This document shows positions 35,185-44,085 of a stretch of 64,000 nucleotides of DNA, one piece after another. Location: positions 3,224,001 to 3,288,000 of the forward strand of contig NC_018691.1 in the NCBI RefSeq assembly GCF_000300005.1, written 5' to 3'. Position numbers and translations under genes: made by a program. How positions within the stretch are numbered: position 1 is the stretch's first letter; every line of letters starts with the position of its first letter. The notes under the pieces were generated by a model. The model had not been told where the DNA came from. It searched no databases and worked only from the letters and a program-made list of their open reading frames with translations. This DNA comes from Alloalcanivorax dieselolei B5. GTDB lineage: Bacteria > Pseudomonadota > Gammaproteobacteria > Pseudomonadales > Alcanivoracaceae.

Positions 35185-35270
35185 ATGAATAACCAATCCT
35201 AATTTTTTTGGCGCAACAGGCTATTTATCAAACCTAGCACTCTCCATTACGTCTAAAAATATGAACTGTC

Positions 35271-36368
35271 ATGCCTAATAAAAAGCTGCGTATTTCACCC
35301 GCCTGGGTCTTCACCACCGAACAGGGCGAACTGTTTGATCCGGTGGTGTTTCGCCTCCTCGAAGGGGTGCGCGACTCCGGCAAGTTGACCATGGCCGCGC
35401 GGGACGCCGGCATTTCCTATCGCCACGCCTGGAACCTCCTCAATCGCGGTGCCGACTTCTTCGGCCTCCCCTTGGTGCGGATGCGCAAGGGGCATGGCAC
35501 CCGACTCTCGCCCCTGGGTGAAAAGCTGCTGTGGTCCGAACAGCGCCTCAAGGCCCGCCTCGGACCGCAGATTCACAGCCTGGCCTCCGAACTCAACACC
35601 CAGCTTCAACAGTTGCTCGCCGGTGCGCACCCGGTGCTGCGCCTGCATGCCAGCCACGGTTACGCGGTGGCGCTGTTGCCGGATTTCTCGGACTGGGTGG
35701 AGCTGGATTTGCAGTACACCAATCCGGCCAATGCGCTGAATGTGCTGGCCAGAGGCGAATCGGATCTCGCCAGCTTTCATTTTCCGGTGTGCCCGCGGCT
35801 GGCGGATCAGGTCATGGCGATCTACCAGCATCAGCTCGATCTCGACAACCTGCGGGTCATCCGTTTCGTCACCCGCAAACAGGGCCTGATCGTCCGCCAC
35901 GAAAACCGCGCGGCCGTCGGCGGCCTGCGGGATCTGACCAACCCGGATATCCGCTTCATCAACCGCGACCGCTATTCCGGCACCCGTGTCCTGTTCAACC
36001 TGCTGCTGAGGGAACAGGGTATCGCCCTCGACGCTATCCGCGGCTCTGATCAGGAGGAATTCACCCACACCGCCGTTGCCGCCTATGTGGCCGCCGGCAT
36101 GGCGGATGCCGGGTTTGGTGTGGAGGCGGCGGCCCGTCAATTCGGACTCGAGTTCATCGAACTGGCCAACGAGCACTACCTGCTGGTCTGTCATAAGGAC
36201 AAACTCGAGCATGACACCCTGCGCCAGTTGCTGGACCTGATGCGTTCGCCGGAATTCGGTGACGAACTCGACACCTTGCCGGGTTATGCACCGGACCGCT
36301 GCGGCGAGGTCTGTACCTTCGCGCAACTGCTGGCCGGCGACCGGCATCCCGGACCCGGCCCGGTCTAG
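35271..36368 (+). CDS. ModE/LysR-like regulator with periplasmic-binding-type domain, likely for the formate operon
   Basis: The 365-residue protein starts with a ModE-N-type winged helix (about 10-100): FRLLEGVRDSGKLTMAARD, ISYRHAWNLLNRGADFF and the KGHGTRLSPLG wing. The rest (about 125-345) is a PBP-like ligand domain of the molybdate or LysR kind (LRLHASHGYAVALLPDF, GTRVLFNLLLREQGI, VAAYVAAGMADAGFGVEA). It diverges from fdsGBAD. In Cupriavidus a LysR-type FdsR acts there, so this different protein probably takes that role, sensing formate or molybdate. The 3' end overlaps the next gene by 4 bases. Confidence 0.8.
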   Translation: MPNKKLRISPAWVFTTEQGELFDPVVFRLLEGVRDSGKLTMAARDAGISYRHAWNLLNRGADFFGLPLVRMRKGHGTRLSPLGEKLLWSEQRLKARLGPQIHSLASELNTQLQQLLAGAHPVLRLHASHGYAVALLPDFSDWVELDLQYTNPANALNVLARGESDLASFHFPVCPRLADQVMAIYQHQLDLDNLRVIRFVTRKQGLIVRHENRAAVGGLRDLTNPDIRFINRDRYSGTRVLFNLLLREQGIALDAIRGSDQEEFTHTAVAAYVAAGMADAGFGVEAAARQFGLEFIELANEHYLLVCHKDKLEHDTLRQLLDLMRSPEFGDELDTLPGYAPDRCGEVCTFAQLLAGDRHPGPGPV

Positions 36369-38023
36369 AACAGTGCCGCCGCTTTCTCCAACGCGATATA
36401 CAAACCGATCAGAAACGGAATACCGACGCCCAGCCAACACAGCACGCCCATAATGCCGAACTTGCCACGCGCGGCGGTGTTCGCATCGGCGGTTACCCGA
36501 TGCTCATGCTGCAGCGATCGCTCATGGGCCACTTCCTCTTCCGTCATCTGGTCGGATGCCTTCACCGGACGCACCAGCGCATTGCAGATCAGACCCAGGA
36601 GCAACAGCCCCGCCATGATATAAAGCGTGCGGTCATAAACCAGGCTGGGCGCCACACCGGCATCGAGCTGAGCTTCGCGCAGAGCGGCGATGATCAGCGG
36701 ACCGATCAGACCGGCCGCGGTCCAGGCGGTGAGCAGGCGGCCATGAATCGCCCCCACCATCTGAGTTCCGAATATGTCCGCCAGATAAGCCGGCACCGTG
36801 GCAAAACCGCCACCGTACATGCTCAGGATGATGCAGATGGAAATCACGAACACACCCGCCATGTTCAGGTGTCCCCAGGTGGGCAACAGACAATACAAGG
36901 CAATGCCGATCACAAAGAAACAGTGGTAGGTGTTCTTGCGTCCGATCCTGTCGGATAACGATGCCCAGAACAGACGGCCAACACTATTGAACAGACTGAT
37001 CAGCCCGACCAGACCCGCCGCCGCCGCGACAACGGCCGCCTTCTGCGCTTCGGACAGAGTGGCGGAAGCATCATCAAGACCGACCAGGCTGCCGCCGAAC
37101 ACGTCCTGCAACATAGGGCTGGCCATGGAAATGACGGCGATGCCGGCGGTGACGTTCAGGAACAGCACGCCCCAGATCAACCAGAATTGTCGGGTCTTCC
37201 AGGCGCGGTTCAAATGCACATGACCTTTGGTGATCATGGCGTTGGCGCCGTGATCCTCGGGAGGCTGCCAGCCTTGTGGCCGCCAGCCATTGGGGGGCAC
37301 CCGGAAGCCGAGGGCGCCACTGGCCATCACCACCATGTAGATGATGCCCATGACGATCAGTGTCATGGCCACACCGGTGCCGCCATTCGCCGAGAAGTAT
37401 CCCATCAACAACACCGCCAGCGGCGCACCGACCATGGCGCCGCCGCCATAGCCCATGATCGCGAACCCGGTGGCCATGCCGCGCCGGTCCGGGAACCACT
37501 TGATCAGGGTGGACACCGGCGTGATGTAGCCCAGCCCCTGCCCCACGCCGCCGAGTACCCCGGCGCCCAGATAGACCAGCCAGAGTTGATGGACCATAAC
37601 GCCGATACCGCCGACGATCATGCCTCCCCCCCAGCACAGCGCCGCGATGCAACCGGCCTTGCGTGGCCCGGCGTGCTCCAGCCATGCGCCCCAGATCGCG
37701 GCGGAGACACCCAGCATGGCGATGAAGATACCGAACACATAAGTGACCTGCGCCACCGTCCAGTTGCAAGTGGTGGTGGTCAGCGCCTGCATCAGGCCGA
37801 TGTCGGCACAGCTGGCCGGCGGGTTGGCGATTTCGTTGCTCATCGGCAGCCAGAAGACCGAAAAGCCATAGGCCATCCCGATACACAGATGAATCGCCAG
37901 CGCGGCGGTGGGCACCAGCCAGCGATTGAACCGGGGACCGGCGATGGTTCTTTCACGATCAAAAAAACCGACGGATCTTCCGCCGTCCGAAGTCCAGCTG
38001 TCTTCTTCGGTGATGCCATCCAT
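36365..38023 (-). CDS. MFS carrier of the oxalate/formate antiporter (OFA) family
   Basis: The 552-residue membrane protein has 12 predicted transmembrane helices, a long loop between TM6 and TM7 (about 240-285) and an extra hydrophobic C-terminal helix. MFS signatures are ADIF/FPDRRGMATG near 178 and LSDRIGRKNTY near 375. Its length and the C-terminal addition match YhjX/OxlT-like carriers. Position next to a formate dehydrogenase and its regulator suggests it moves formate, oxalate or a similar small acid. It is convergent with and overlaps the regulator gene by 4 bp. Confidence 0.85.
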   Translation of the reverse strand: MDGITEEDSWTSDGGRSVGFFDRERTIAGPRFNRWLVPTAALAIHLCIGMAYGFSVFWLPMSNEIANPPASCADIGLMQALTTTTCNWTVAQVTYVFGIFIAMLGVSAAIWGAWLEHAGPRKAGCIAALCWGGGMIVGGIGVMVHQLWLVYLGAGVLGGVGQGLGYITPVSTLIKWFPDRRGMATGFAIMGYGGGAMVGAPLAVLLMGYFSANGGTGVAMTLIVMGIIYMVVMASGALGFRVPPNGWRPQGWQPPEDHGANAMITKGHVHLNRAWKTRQFWLIWGVLFLNVTAGIAVISMASPMLQDVFGGSLVGLDDASATLSEAQKAAVVAAAAGLVGLISLFNSVGRLFWASLSDRIGRKNTYHCFFVIGIALYCLLPTWGHLNMAGVFVISICIILSMYGGGFATVPAYLADIFGTQMVGAIHGRLLTAWTAAGLIGPLIIAALREAQLDAGVAPSLVYDRTLYIMAGLLLLGLICNALVRPVKASDQMTEEEVAHERSLQHEHRVTADANTAARGKFGIMGVLCWLGVGIPFLIGLYIALEKAAALF

Positions 38024-38358
38024 AAAATCATCCTCTCTTTATTATTCGCCTTATCGGGGAGCCGCCGCGGACAGAACCCCGCCTGATATATGAATCAGAG
38101 AACCTATTTTGGATTATTTCATGTCTTTCTATACCGACGGGGTTACTGGATACTAACCATCAATAAAGTGCAACTCGCCAAAAGTATTATGACTGCTCAT
38201 ACATATATTAATGGCGCGCTCTCATCCGATAGCTTGTCGGTAAATCACCATTGGCAGGCAGCAATAGTCCTACACGAATTTCAGCCTGAGCCTGCATTCT
38301 TGGCCCTTCGCCCTCTTCTACACTGGTTCCCGTCAACGGATGACCAGGAGGAACAAGG
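38024..38358. other. 335-bp intergenic region, AT-rich
   Basis: This space separates the divergent OFA carrier and ligE starts. It is clearly richer in A and T than its flanks (for example 38090-38250). A 102-residue frame (38090-38398) overlaps ligE and has no gene-like features. I see no palindrome or promoter that I would defend. Confidence 0.4.
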
Positions 38359-39237
38359 ATGTCCCGCCCAATTTTGTATTTCATCGGCGCATTATTGATC
38401 GCCGCTGCTCTGGTAATGGCGGAAGCGGCCCGGGCAGCGAAAGCGCCGGCGCTGATGCAAGCGAGTGTTTATGAAGAAGGCATTGACCTGACCGGTTACT
38501 GGGTCAGTGAAAAATTGGATGGTGTGCGCGCTTACTGGGACGGCCAGCGGCTGCTGTCACGCAACGGCAACGTGATCGATGCCCCGCCGGATTTTACTGA
38601 AGGTTTTCCCGGGCAGCCCCTGGACGGCGAGCTGTGGATGGGGCGCGGCACCTTCAGCCAGTTGGTGGGCATACTCAACCGGCGCACGCCGCCGGCGGAA
38701 CCCTGGCGGCACATTTATTTCATGGCGTTCGATCTGCCCTCATCCGCGGGCCCGTTCGATCAGCGCCTGCCGCGTCTGCGCAAACTGATTGACGATGCCG
38801 CCCTGCCCCACCTGCATATGGTCGACCAGCGCCAGGGACGCGACCATGCCTCGCTGATGCGCGATCTGGAGCAGGTGGTGGCGGCGGGTGGCGAAGGCCT
38901 GATGCTGCATCGTGGCGGCGCCCCTTATCGGGGCGAACGCAACAACGACCTGCTCAAGGTGAAACCCTATCTGGACGCGGAAGCGGAAGTGGTCGCGGTG
39001 ATCCCCGGTGAAGGCAAGTACACCGGGATGATGGGGGCATTGCTGGTGAAAACACCCGGCGGGCGTCATTTCCGTCTGGGCACCGGTTTCAGCGATGGGT
39101 TGCGAGCACGGCCGCCGGCCATCGGCAGCGTCGTCACTTACAAATATCACGGCCACACCCGCCACGGCCTGCCCCGGTTCGCCAGCTTCCTGCGGCTGCG
39201 CGAAGAGGGTCCGGGCTTTACACGCTCCTCGCGCTAG
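38359..39237 (+). CDS. periplasmic ATP-dependent DNA ligase LigE
   Basis: The 292-residue enzyme seals DNA nicks using ATP. A signal peptide covers about 1-27 (AEAARAAKA). The nucleotidyltransferase lysine is K52 in SEKLDGVRAYW, motif III LDGELW lies near 93, motif IV GGEGLMLH near 178 and motif V LLKVKPY near 198. A short OB-fold of about 80 residues follows. Lig E has only these two domains and an export signal, so it is thought to act in the periplasm, perhaps on incoming DNA. GGAGGAACAAGG precedes the start. Confidence 0.9.
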   Translation: MSRPILYFIGALLIAAALVMAEAARAAKAPALMQASVYEEGIDLTGYWVSEKLDGVRAYWDGQRLLSRNGNVIDAPPDFTEGFPGQPLDGELWMGRGTFSQLVGILNRRTPPAEPWRHIYFMAFDLPSSAGPFDQRLPRLRKLIDDAALPHLHMVDQRQGRDHASLMRDLEQVVAAGGEGLMLHRGGAPYRGERNNDLLKVKPYLDAEAEVVAVIPGEGKYTGMMGALLVKTPGGRHFRLGTGFSDGLRARPPAIGSVVTYKYHGHTRHGLPRFASFLRLREEGPGFTRSSR

Positions 39238-39276
39238 GCGATAACCGGAGACAAACCATGAACGGGGAGCGACTCT

Positions 39277-40266
39277 ATGCCCAGCGCCTTTATCACCGGA
39301 GCCCGGGGCTTTCTCGGCGGCCATCTTGCCCGCCTGTTGGTGGAACAGGGCTGGGAAGTCACCGCCCTGCTACGCCCGGGCAGCGATGGCCAGGCGCTGC
39401 GGGAGGCGGGCCTGAAGGTTGTTCACGCGCCGCTGAACAACGCCACCGAGCTCACTCTGGTAATGCCGCCGGCGGTGGACGCGGTGTTCCACGTAGCCGG
39501 CAACACCAGTCTCTGGCGCCGCCGCCGCGATCAGCAGTATCAGGACAATGTCATGGGAACCCGGGCGGTAGTCACCGCCGCCCTGCGCAACCAAGCCGGC
39601 AGGTTGATTCATACGTCTTCGATTTCCGCCTGGGGCCAGCAGGATGGCATTATCCACGAGGAAATCCCCTCCAACGCCGCCAGTGATTGGATCGGTTACA
39701 ACCGCACCAAATATCTGGCGGAAGAAGAGGTCCGTGATGGCGCCCGTCAGAGTCTCAGTACGGTGATCCTCAACCCCTGCGCCATCATCGGCGCCGGCGA
39801 CACGCATAACTGGTCGCAGATGATCAGCCTGATCGATCAGCGCCGTCTGCCCGGCGTTCCCCCTGGCGGTGGTAATTTCGGCGCGGTGGAGGAAGTGGCG
39901 CGGGCCCATCTGGCGGCCTGGGAGGCGGGACGGGACGGACACAACTATATCCTGGCCGGCGTCGAGGCCAGTTTTCTGGAACTGGCGCAAACCATCGGGC
40001 GGCTGCTGGGCCGGCCCGCGCCCCGCAAAGTAACGCCGCGTTGGGCGCTGGGCCTGCTGGGGCAGTTGTCTCCCATCGCCGCCCGTTTCACCGGTGACGA
40101 GCCGCGTCTGACGCCGGAAAAGGTGGCGCTGATTTCCACGCGCAGCCGGGTCAGCGGCGCCAAGGCGGTACAGGAGCTCGGCTTTGACGATCAGGTACCA
40201 CTGGAGGTCATGCTGCGTCGATGCATCGACTGGATGCGCGCGGAAGGGATGCTGAGCGCCGCCTGA
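39277..40266 (+). CDS. NAD-dependent epimerase/dehydratase (extended SDR)
   Basis: The 329-residue Rossmann protein has the NAD motif ITGARGFLGGHL at 6-17, the VFHVAGN segment near 70, a TSSISAWG segment with the catalytic serine near 112, and YNRTKYLAEEE with the YxxxK pair near 145. The extended-SDR C-terminal part is present. Related proteins reduce dihydroflavonol-like or sterol-like ketones; the substrate is not clear. The start at 39277 follows GGGAGCGAC. It ends 11 bp before rsmC, convergent. Confidence 0.82.
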   Translation: MPSAFITGARGFLGGHLARLLVEQGWEVTALLRPGSDGQALREAGLKVVHAPLNNATELTLVMPPAVDAVFHVAGNTSLWRRRRDQQYQDNVMGTRAVVTAALRNQAGRLIHTSSISAWGQQDGIIHEEIPSNAASDWIGYNRTKYLAEEEVRDGARQSLSTVILNPCAIIGAGDTHNWSQMISLIDQRRLPGVPPGGGNFGAVEEVARAHLAAWEAGRDGHNYILAGVEASFLELAQTIGRLLGRPAPRKVTPRWALGLLGQLSPIAARFTGDEPRLTPEKVALISTRSRVSGAKAVQELGFDDQVPLEVMLRRCIDWMRAEGMLSAA

Positions 40267-40276
40267 GCCTGAGCCC

Positions 40277-41245
40277 TCAGCGACGGGCGCGATAAACCCG
40301 GAAGCGATTGGTTTCCCGCATCACCGTCACTTGCCGGAAGGCGTCGTCCAGCCACTGGGCATAGGGCAATTCCCGGTTCGCCACCAGCCACAGCTCCCCA
40401 TCGGCTTGCAGATGCTCCGGCGCCTGCCGAATCAAACGGCGGGTGATCTGGGTGGTACGCTCACGGCCATCATGGAACGGGGGGTTGGTCACCAGCAGAT
40501 CAAAACGACCGGTGATCCCGTCAAACAGATCGCCGCCCTGTATCTCGGCGCTCAAACCGTTGTCGGCCAGAGTGGCGCGGGCGGCGGTCACCGCCGTGGC
40601 ACTCGGATCCAGCGCCTGCACCCGGCAACCGGCCCGGGCCAGCCAGACCGTCAATACGCCGGCACCGCAGCCGATGTCCAAAGCCTTGCCACCACCGACA
40701 TCGGCGGCTTCCAGGGCATCCAGCAGCAAGTCACTGCCCTCGTCGAGGCGGCCGTGGCTGAACACGCCGGGATAGCTGGTCACCCGTGCACCGCGCACGT
40801 CGATCACCACGGCCTGCTCCGCCAGGGATAGCGGCGGCCCGGGCCTCAGTTGCCCCTCGTACAGTTTGCAATGGCGGGCACTGTCGAGCAGCTGGATGTC
40901 ATCGGCGAACTCCTTGAGCCGGGTGACGCCACCTCGAATCCCGCCCTTGGCGGGTCCCACCAGCCACAGTGACAGCGGCTTGCGGATCACGCCGGCCAGA
41001 TGCCGCAACAGCAGCGTCATGCGGTCCGCCGCCTTCGGCAGCGGCAGGATCAACAGATCGGTGTCTTCCGGCACTTCCGGCAACGGCCGCCACTGATCCG
41101 CCGCCACGGTAAAGTCATCGGCATGCCGCCACAGGGATGCCGACGGCAGATCGGCCAGGGCCGCGTCATCGGCCTCCACCACCCCGACCCGGCGTGCCGC
41201 CAGCGCGGACGCCTGGCGTTGCAAAAGTCGTGTGCTGTTTTCCAT
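40277..41245 (-). CDS. rsmC: 16S rRNA m2G1207 methyltransferase
   Basis: The 322-residue SAM enzyme methylates G1207 of 16S rRNA in the small subunit. An inactive N-terminal half (1-150) precedes the catalytic half with motif I ALDIGCGAGVLTVWLA near 195 and the N6/N2-type motif TNPPFHDG near 258. The two-domain form and the FHDG ending distinguish RsmC/RlmG from other methyltransferases. ATG 41245 is used rather than GTG 41254. Confidence 0.87.
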   Translation of the reverse strand: MENSTRLLQRQASALAARRVGVVEADDAALADLPSASLWRHADDFTVAADQWRPLPEVPEDTDLLILPLPKAADRMTLLLRHLAGVIRKPLSLWLVGPAKGGIRGGVTRLKEFADDIQLLDSARHCKLYEGQLRPGPPLSLAEQAVVIDVRGARVTSYPGVFSHGRLDEGSDLLLDALEAADVGGGKALDIGCGAGVLTVWLARAGCRVQALDPSATAVTAARATLADNGLSAEIQGGDLFDGITGRFDLLVTNPPFHDGRERTTQITRRLIRQAPEHLQADGELWLVANRELPYAQWLDDAFRQVTVMRETNRFRVYRARR

Positions 41246-41388
41246 CACGGTCACCGGTCGGGGCAGGCGAAAAAGGGGCGACAGTATAAACCCGGGTACC
41301 AGCGCCGCCTCAAGTTTTACATTCGCCGCGCACGCCTGACGGCCGCGCCTCGCTAGAATGGTGAGATCACCCTACGAATGGAGGCAGG

Positions 41389-43332
41389 ATGATCCGTCGC
41401 GCCGTACTGGTTTTCAGTTTCGCTTGCAGCGCCCTGGCGTGCGCCGCACAACCCGTGAACACAAGCTTCGAGGACGCATTAGGGGCGGCTCGCGACAATG
41501 ACTGGGAAACACTGGCACGGCTGGAGCCGCGCATCGCACAGGATTACCCGCTGCGCGACTATCTCGAGTTCCACCACCTGCGCAGAGACCTGCCGGAACT
41601 GAATCCGTCGCGTCTGCGCGACTACCAAAACCGCTATCCCCGATCCCCGTTGCCGGCGGACATCCGCCAGATTGCCTTGATCGCCTACGCCAAGGCCGGT
41701 CGCTGGGACGCCGCCGCCGAGGCCATGGACAGCCCTCCCAGCGCCATCGAAGCCCGCTGTTACTACCAACGGGCCCAGTTGCGGCGTAATCGCGACGCCG
41801 CGCTGCAGGACGCCCGTGACATCTGGCTGGCCGGCCAATCCCGTCCTTCCGCCTGTGATCCGCTGTTCGAAGCCGCCCGGGCCGCCGGCGTCATCGGTCA
41901 GGAGGAGATCTGGCAACGCATGCAACTGGCGTTCGAGGCTCGGGCCACCGGGTTGATGCGCTACCTCAAGCGCATGCTCGACGAGCCCGACCAAACCGCC
42001 GGTGAATGGCTGGAGCAGCTTTATCATAATCCGGACAAGGTCGGAGACCTGCCGGCGACTCTGCCCGCCACCCGGCGCCAGGAATTGATCTCCGCGGCCC
42101 TGCAGCGCATGGCCTACACCAATACCAGCGGCGCCCGCCAGGCCTTCGAACAAAGGGCCAGACGATGGGGGCTCACTGATCCGGACCTGCGTAATGCCGC
42201 TGGCAACCGAATTGCCTTTTATTCCACGATTCGCGGCGTTCGCGAGAATCAGGACTGGCTGGACCGCTGGTTGTCGGATCACCCCGATACCGCCCTGCTG
42301 GACCAGCGTATTCGCCGTGCCATCATCGAACAGGACTGGCCCGCCGTGGCGCGCTGGATTCAACATCTGCCCGACGAAGAAGCCAGCGACAGCCGCTGGC
42401 GTTACTGGGCCGGCCGCGCCGCCTGGGAAAACGGCCAGCGGAACCAGGCGACACCGCTGTGGCAACAGGCCGCCGAACAACGGAATTTCTATGGTTTTCT
42501 GGCCGCCGATCGCCTCGGACAGAGCTACAGCTTCAATCAGCACGCCTACCAACCCGATGCCAATATCACCCTGCCCCCCGGCGTGATCCGCGTGCGTTTA
42601 CTGCGTGATATGGGAGAGTACGGCGCCGCCTGGAAAGAATGGCATTGGCTGATGTTGCACAACGACCGGCCCCATCAGGACCGTCTGGCCCAGTACGCGC
42701 TGGAACAGGGTTGGTACGATTTGACCGTGCAGGCTTCCATCCAGGCCAAGGCCTGGGACACGCTGGCCTGGCGCTTCCCGGCCGCCTACAGCCAGGAATT
42801 CGCCCGTGCCAGCGCCCGCCACAAACTGGACCCATGGCTGGCGATGGCCATTTCCCGCCGCGAGAGTGCCTTCAATCCCCGCGCCCAGTCCCATGCCGGC
42901 GCCATGGGCCTGATGCAGCTGATGCCCGGTACCGCGCGCAAGGTCGCGCTGGATGAGAAGCAGCCGGCACCGTCCCGTGATCAGGTGTTTGATCCGCGGA
43001 CCAACATCAATCTGGGCAGTCGCTACCTCTCCGATATGCTGGGCCGTTTCAACGGCAACCGGATTCTGGCACTGGCCGCCTACAACGCCGGCCCGGGCCG
43101 TATTCCCCGGTGGCTGCCGGAATCAGGCGACGCCCGTCCGATGGACGTATGGATCGAGTCAATCCCCTTCCGTGAAACCCGCGAGTATGTACAGGCGGTG
43201 CTCACCTACCGGGTATTGTTCGCCGGTCTGCATGCGCCCGACGAAAAAGTGCATCTGACCACTCCAGCGGAGCGCAACGCGGATTATTCCCAGGCGCTTT
43301 TGCAAAGCGATGAAGCTCTGGTGCGGAAATGA
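41389..43332 (+). CDS. slt: soluble lytic murein transglycosylase
   Basis: The 647-residue periplasmic enzyme cleaves the glycan chain of peptidoglycan to anhydro-muropeptides. It has a signal peptide (cleavage near 21, ACAAQ), a long superhelical U/L region (about 30-460) and a C-terminal SLT domain with the catalytic E492 in SRRESAFNP, followed by GLMQLMPGTA and a NINLGSRYL segment. Length matches E. coli Slt70. A TAGAAT lies 30 bp upstream as a possible -10. Confidence 0.93.
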   Translation: MIRRAVLVFSFACSALACAAQPVNTSFEDALGAARDNDWETLARLEPRIAQDYPLRDYLEFHHLRRDLPELNPSRLRDYQNRYPRSPLPADIRQIALIAYAKAGRWDAAAEAMDSPPSAIEARCYYQRAQLRRNRDAALQDARDIWLAGQSRPSACDPLFEAARAAGVIGQEEIWQRMQLAFEARATGLMRYLKRMLDEPDQTAGEWLEQLYHNPDKVGDLPATLPATRRQELISAALQRMAYTNTSGARQAFEQRARRWGLTDPDLRNAAGNRIAFYSTIRGVRENQDWLDRWLSDHPDTALLDQRIRRAIIEQDWPAVARWIQHLPDEEASDSRWRYWAGRAAWENGQRNQATPLWQQAAEQRNFYGFLAADRLGQSYSFNQHAYQPDANITLPPGVIRVRLLRDMGEYGAAWKEWHWLMLHNDRPHQDRLAQYALEQGWYDLTVQASIQAKAWDTLAWRFPAAYSQEFARASARHKLDPWLAMAISRRESAFNPRAQSHAGAMGLMQLMPGTARKVALDEKQPAPSRDQVFDPRTNINLGSRYLSDMLGRFNGNRILALAAYNAGPGRIPRWLPESGDARPMDVWIESIPFRETREYVQAVLTYRVLFAGLHAPDEKVHLTTPAERNADYSQALLQSDEALVRK

Positions 43333-43338
43333 AAGGGG

Positions 43339-44085
43339 CTAGTTCAGCTGGCGGATATGGTAGTTAAGGCGTCCGTCGCGCACGAATGAAGCCAACGCCG
43401 GATGCTCCTGCACCCGGCGCCGCAAGTGAACGCTGCGCGCCGGCAAGCGGGAAAACGCCACCACCGCGTTGTGGCAATCACCGCAGGACAGACGAAAACG
43501 GCTGGCCCAACCGGCCATGGCGGCGGAACCGGCCGCGTGGCTGTCGCGAAACTCGCGATAATCACCGAAGTTCATCACCAGCACACCCTGTTCGGAAACA
43601 TGCCGGCTCAAGCTGTCGCACCAGTCGCGATCCGCCGCCACCGCCCGCGTTACCGATTCATCCCTGGGCGCGAACAGGTCCTCGATGATCAGATCGAAGG
43701 GCGGCCCCTGGTAATCACGCAGCCACCGCACCGCATCACCTTCCACGGTTTCCATATCATCATCGATCACCTGAAACACTTCCCGCGCCACGGTCAGATG
43801 CAATGGGTCCATTTCCACCGCCACCAGACACTCCGGCTTCAGTAACCGGCGCAGCGGCGGAATCAGCGTGCCGCCTCCCAATCCCAACACCAGCACCCGC
43901 CGCAGCCGCTCCGGTTCTCCCAATAAGGCCGGCAGCCACAACAGATCCCAGACACTGCCGGTGACCAGGCGACGGGGGTGGAATTCGGAGTGCTGCACCC
44001 CATTGGCGTACAGCTCCAAAGTCGTTCGCCGGCGACGCACCTGATAACACACCCCGTCGTGCTGCTGCTCCCAGATCAAACTCAT
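43339..44085 (-). CDS. spermidine synthase-like methyltransferase-fold protein
   Basis: The 248-residue protein has the Rossmann SAM-binding pattern (VLVLGLGGGTLIPPLRRL near 65, VAVEMDPLHLTVARE near 89, EDLFAPRD near 135) of the spermidine synthase-like group. Its N-terminal beta part is short. It ends 7 bp from slt and its start touches the stop of the DUF748 gene, so it is likely downstream in one unit with that gene. Whether it makes polyamines or methylates something else cannot be said. Confidence 0.75.
   Translation of the reverse strand: MSLIWEQQHDGVCYQVRRRRTTLELYANGVQHSEFHPRRLVTGSVWDLLWLPALLGEPERLRRVLVLGLGGGTLIPPLRRLLKPECLVAVEMDPLHLTVAREVFQVIDDDMETVEGDAVRWLRDYQGPPFDLIIEDLFAPRDESVTRAVAADRDWCDSLSRHVSEQGVLVMNFGDYREFRDSHAAGSAAMAGWASRFRLSCGDCHNAVVAFSRLPARSVHLRRRVQEHPALASFVRDGRLNYHIRQLN

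Noticed and set aside
38090-38398. 102-residue frame upstream of ligE
   Set aside because: Overlaps the ligE start, has no family likeness and lies in AT-rich intergenic DNA.
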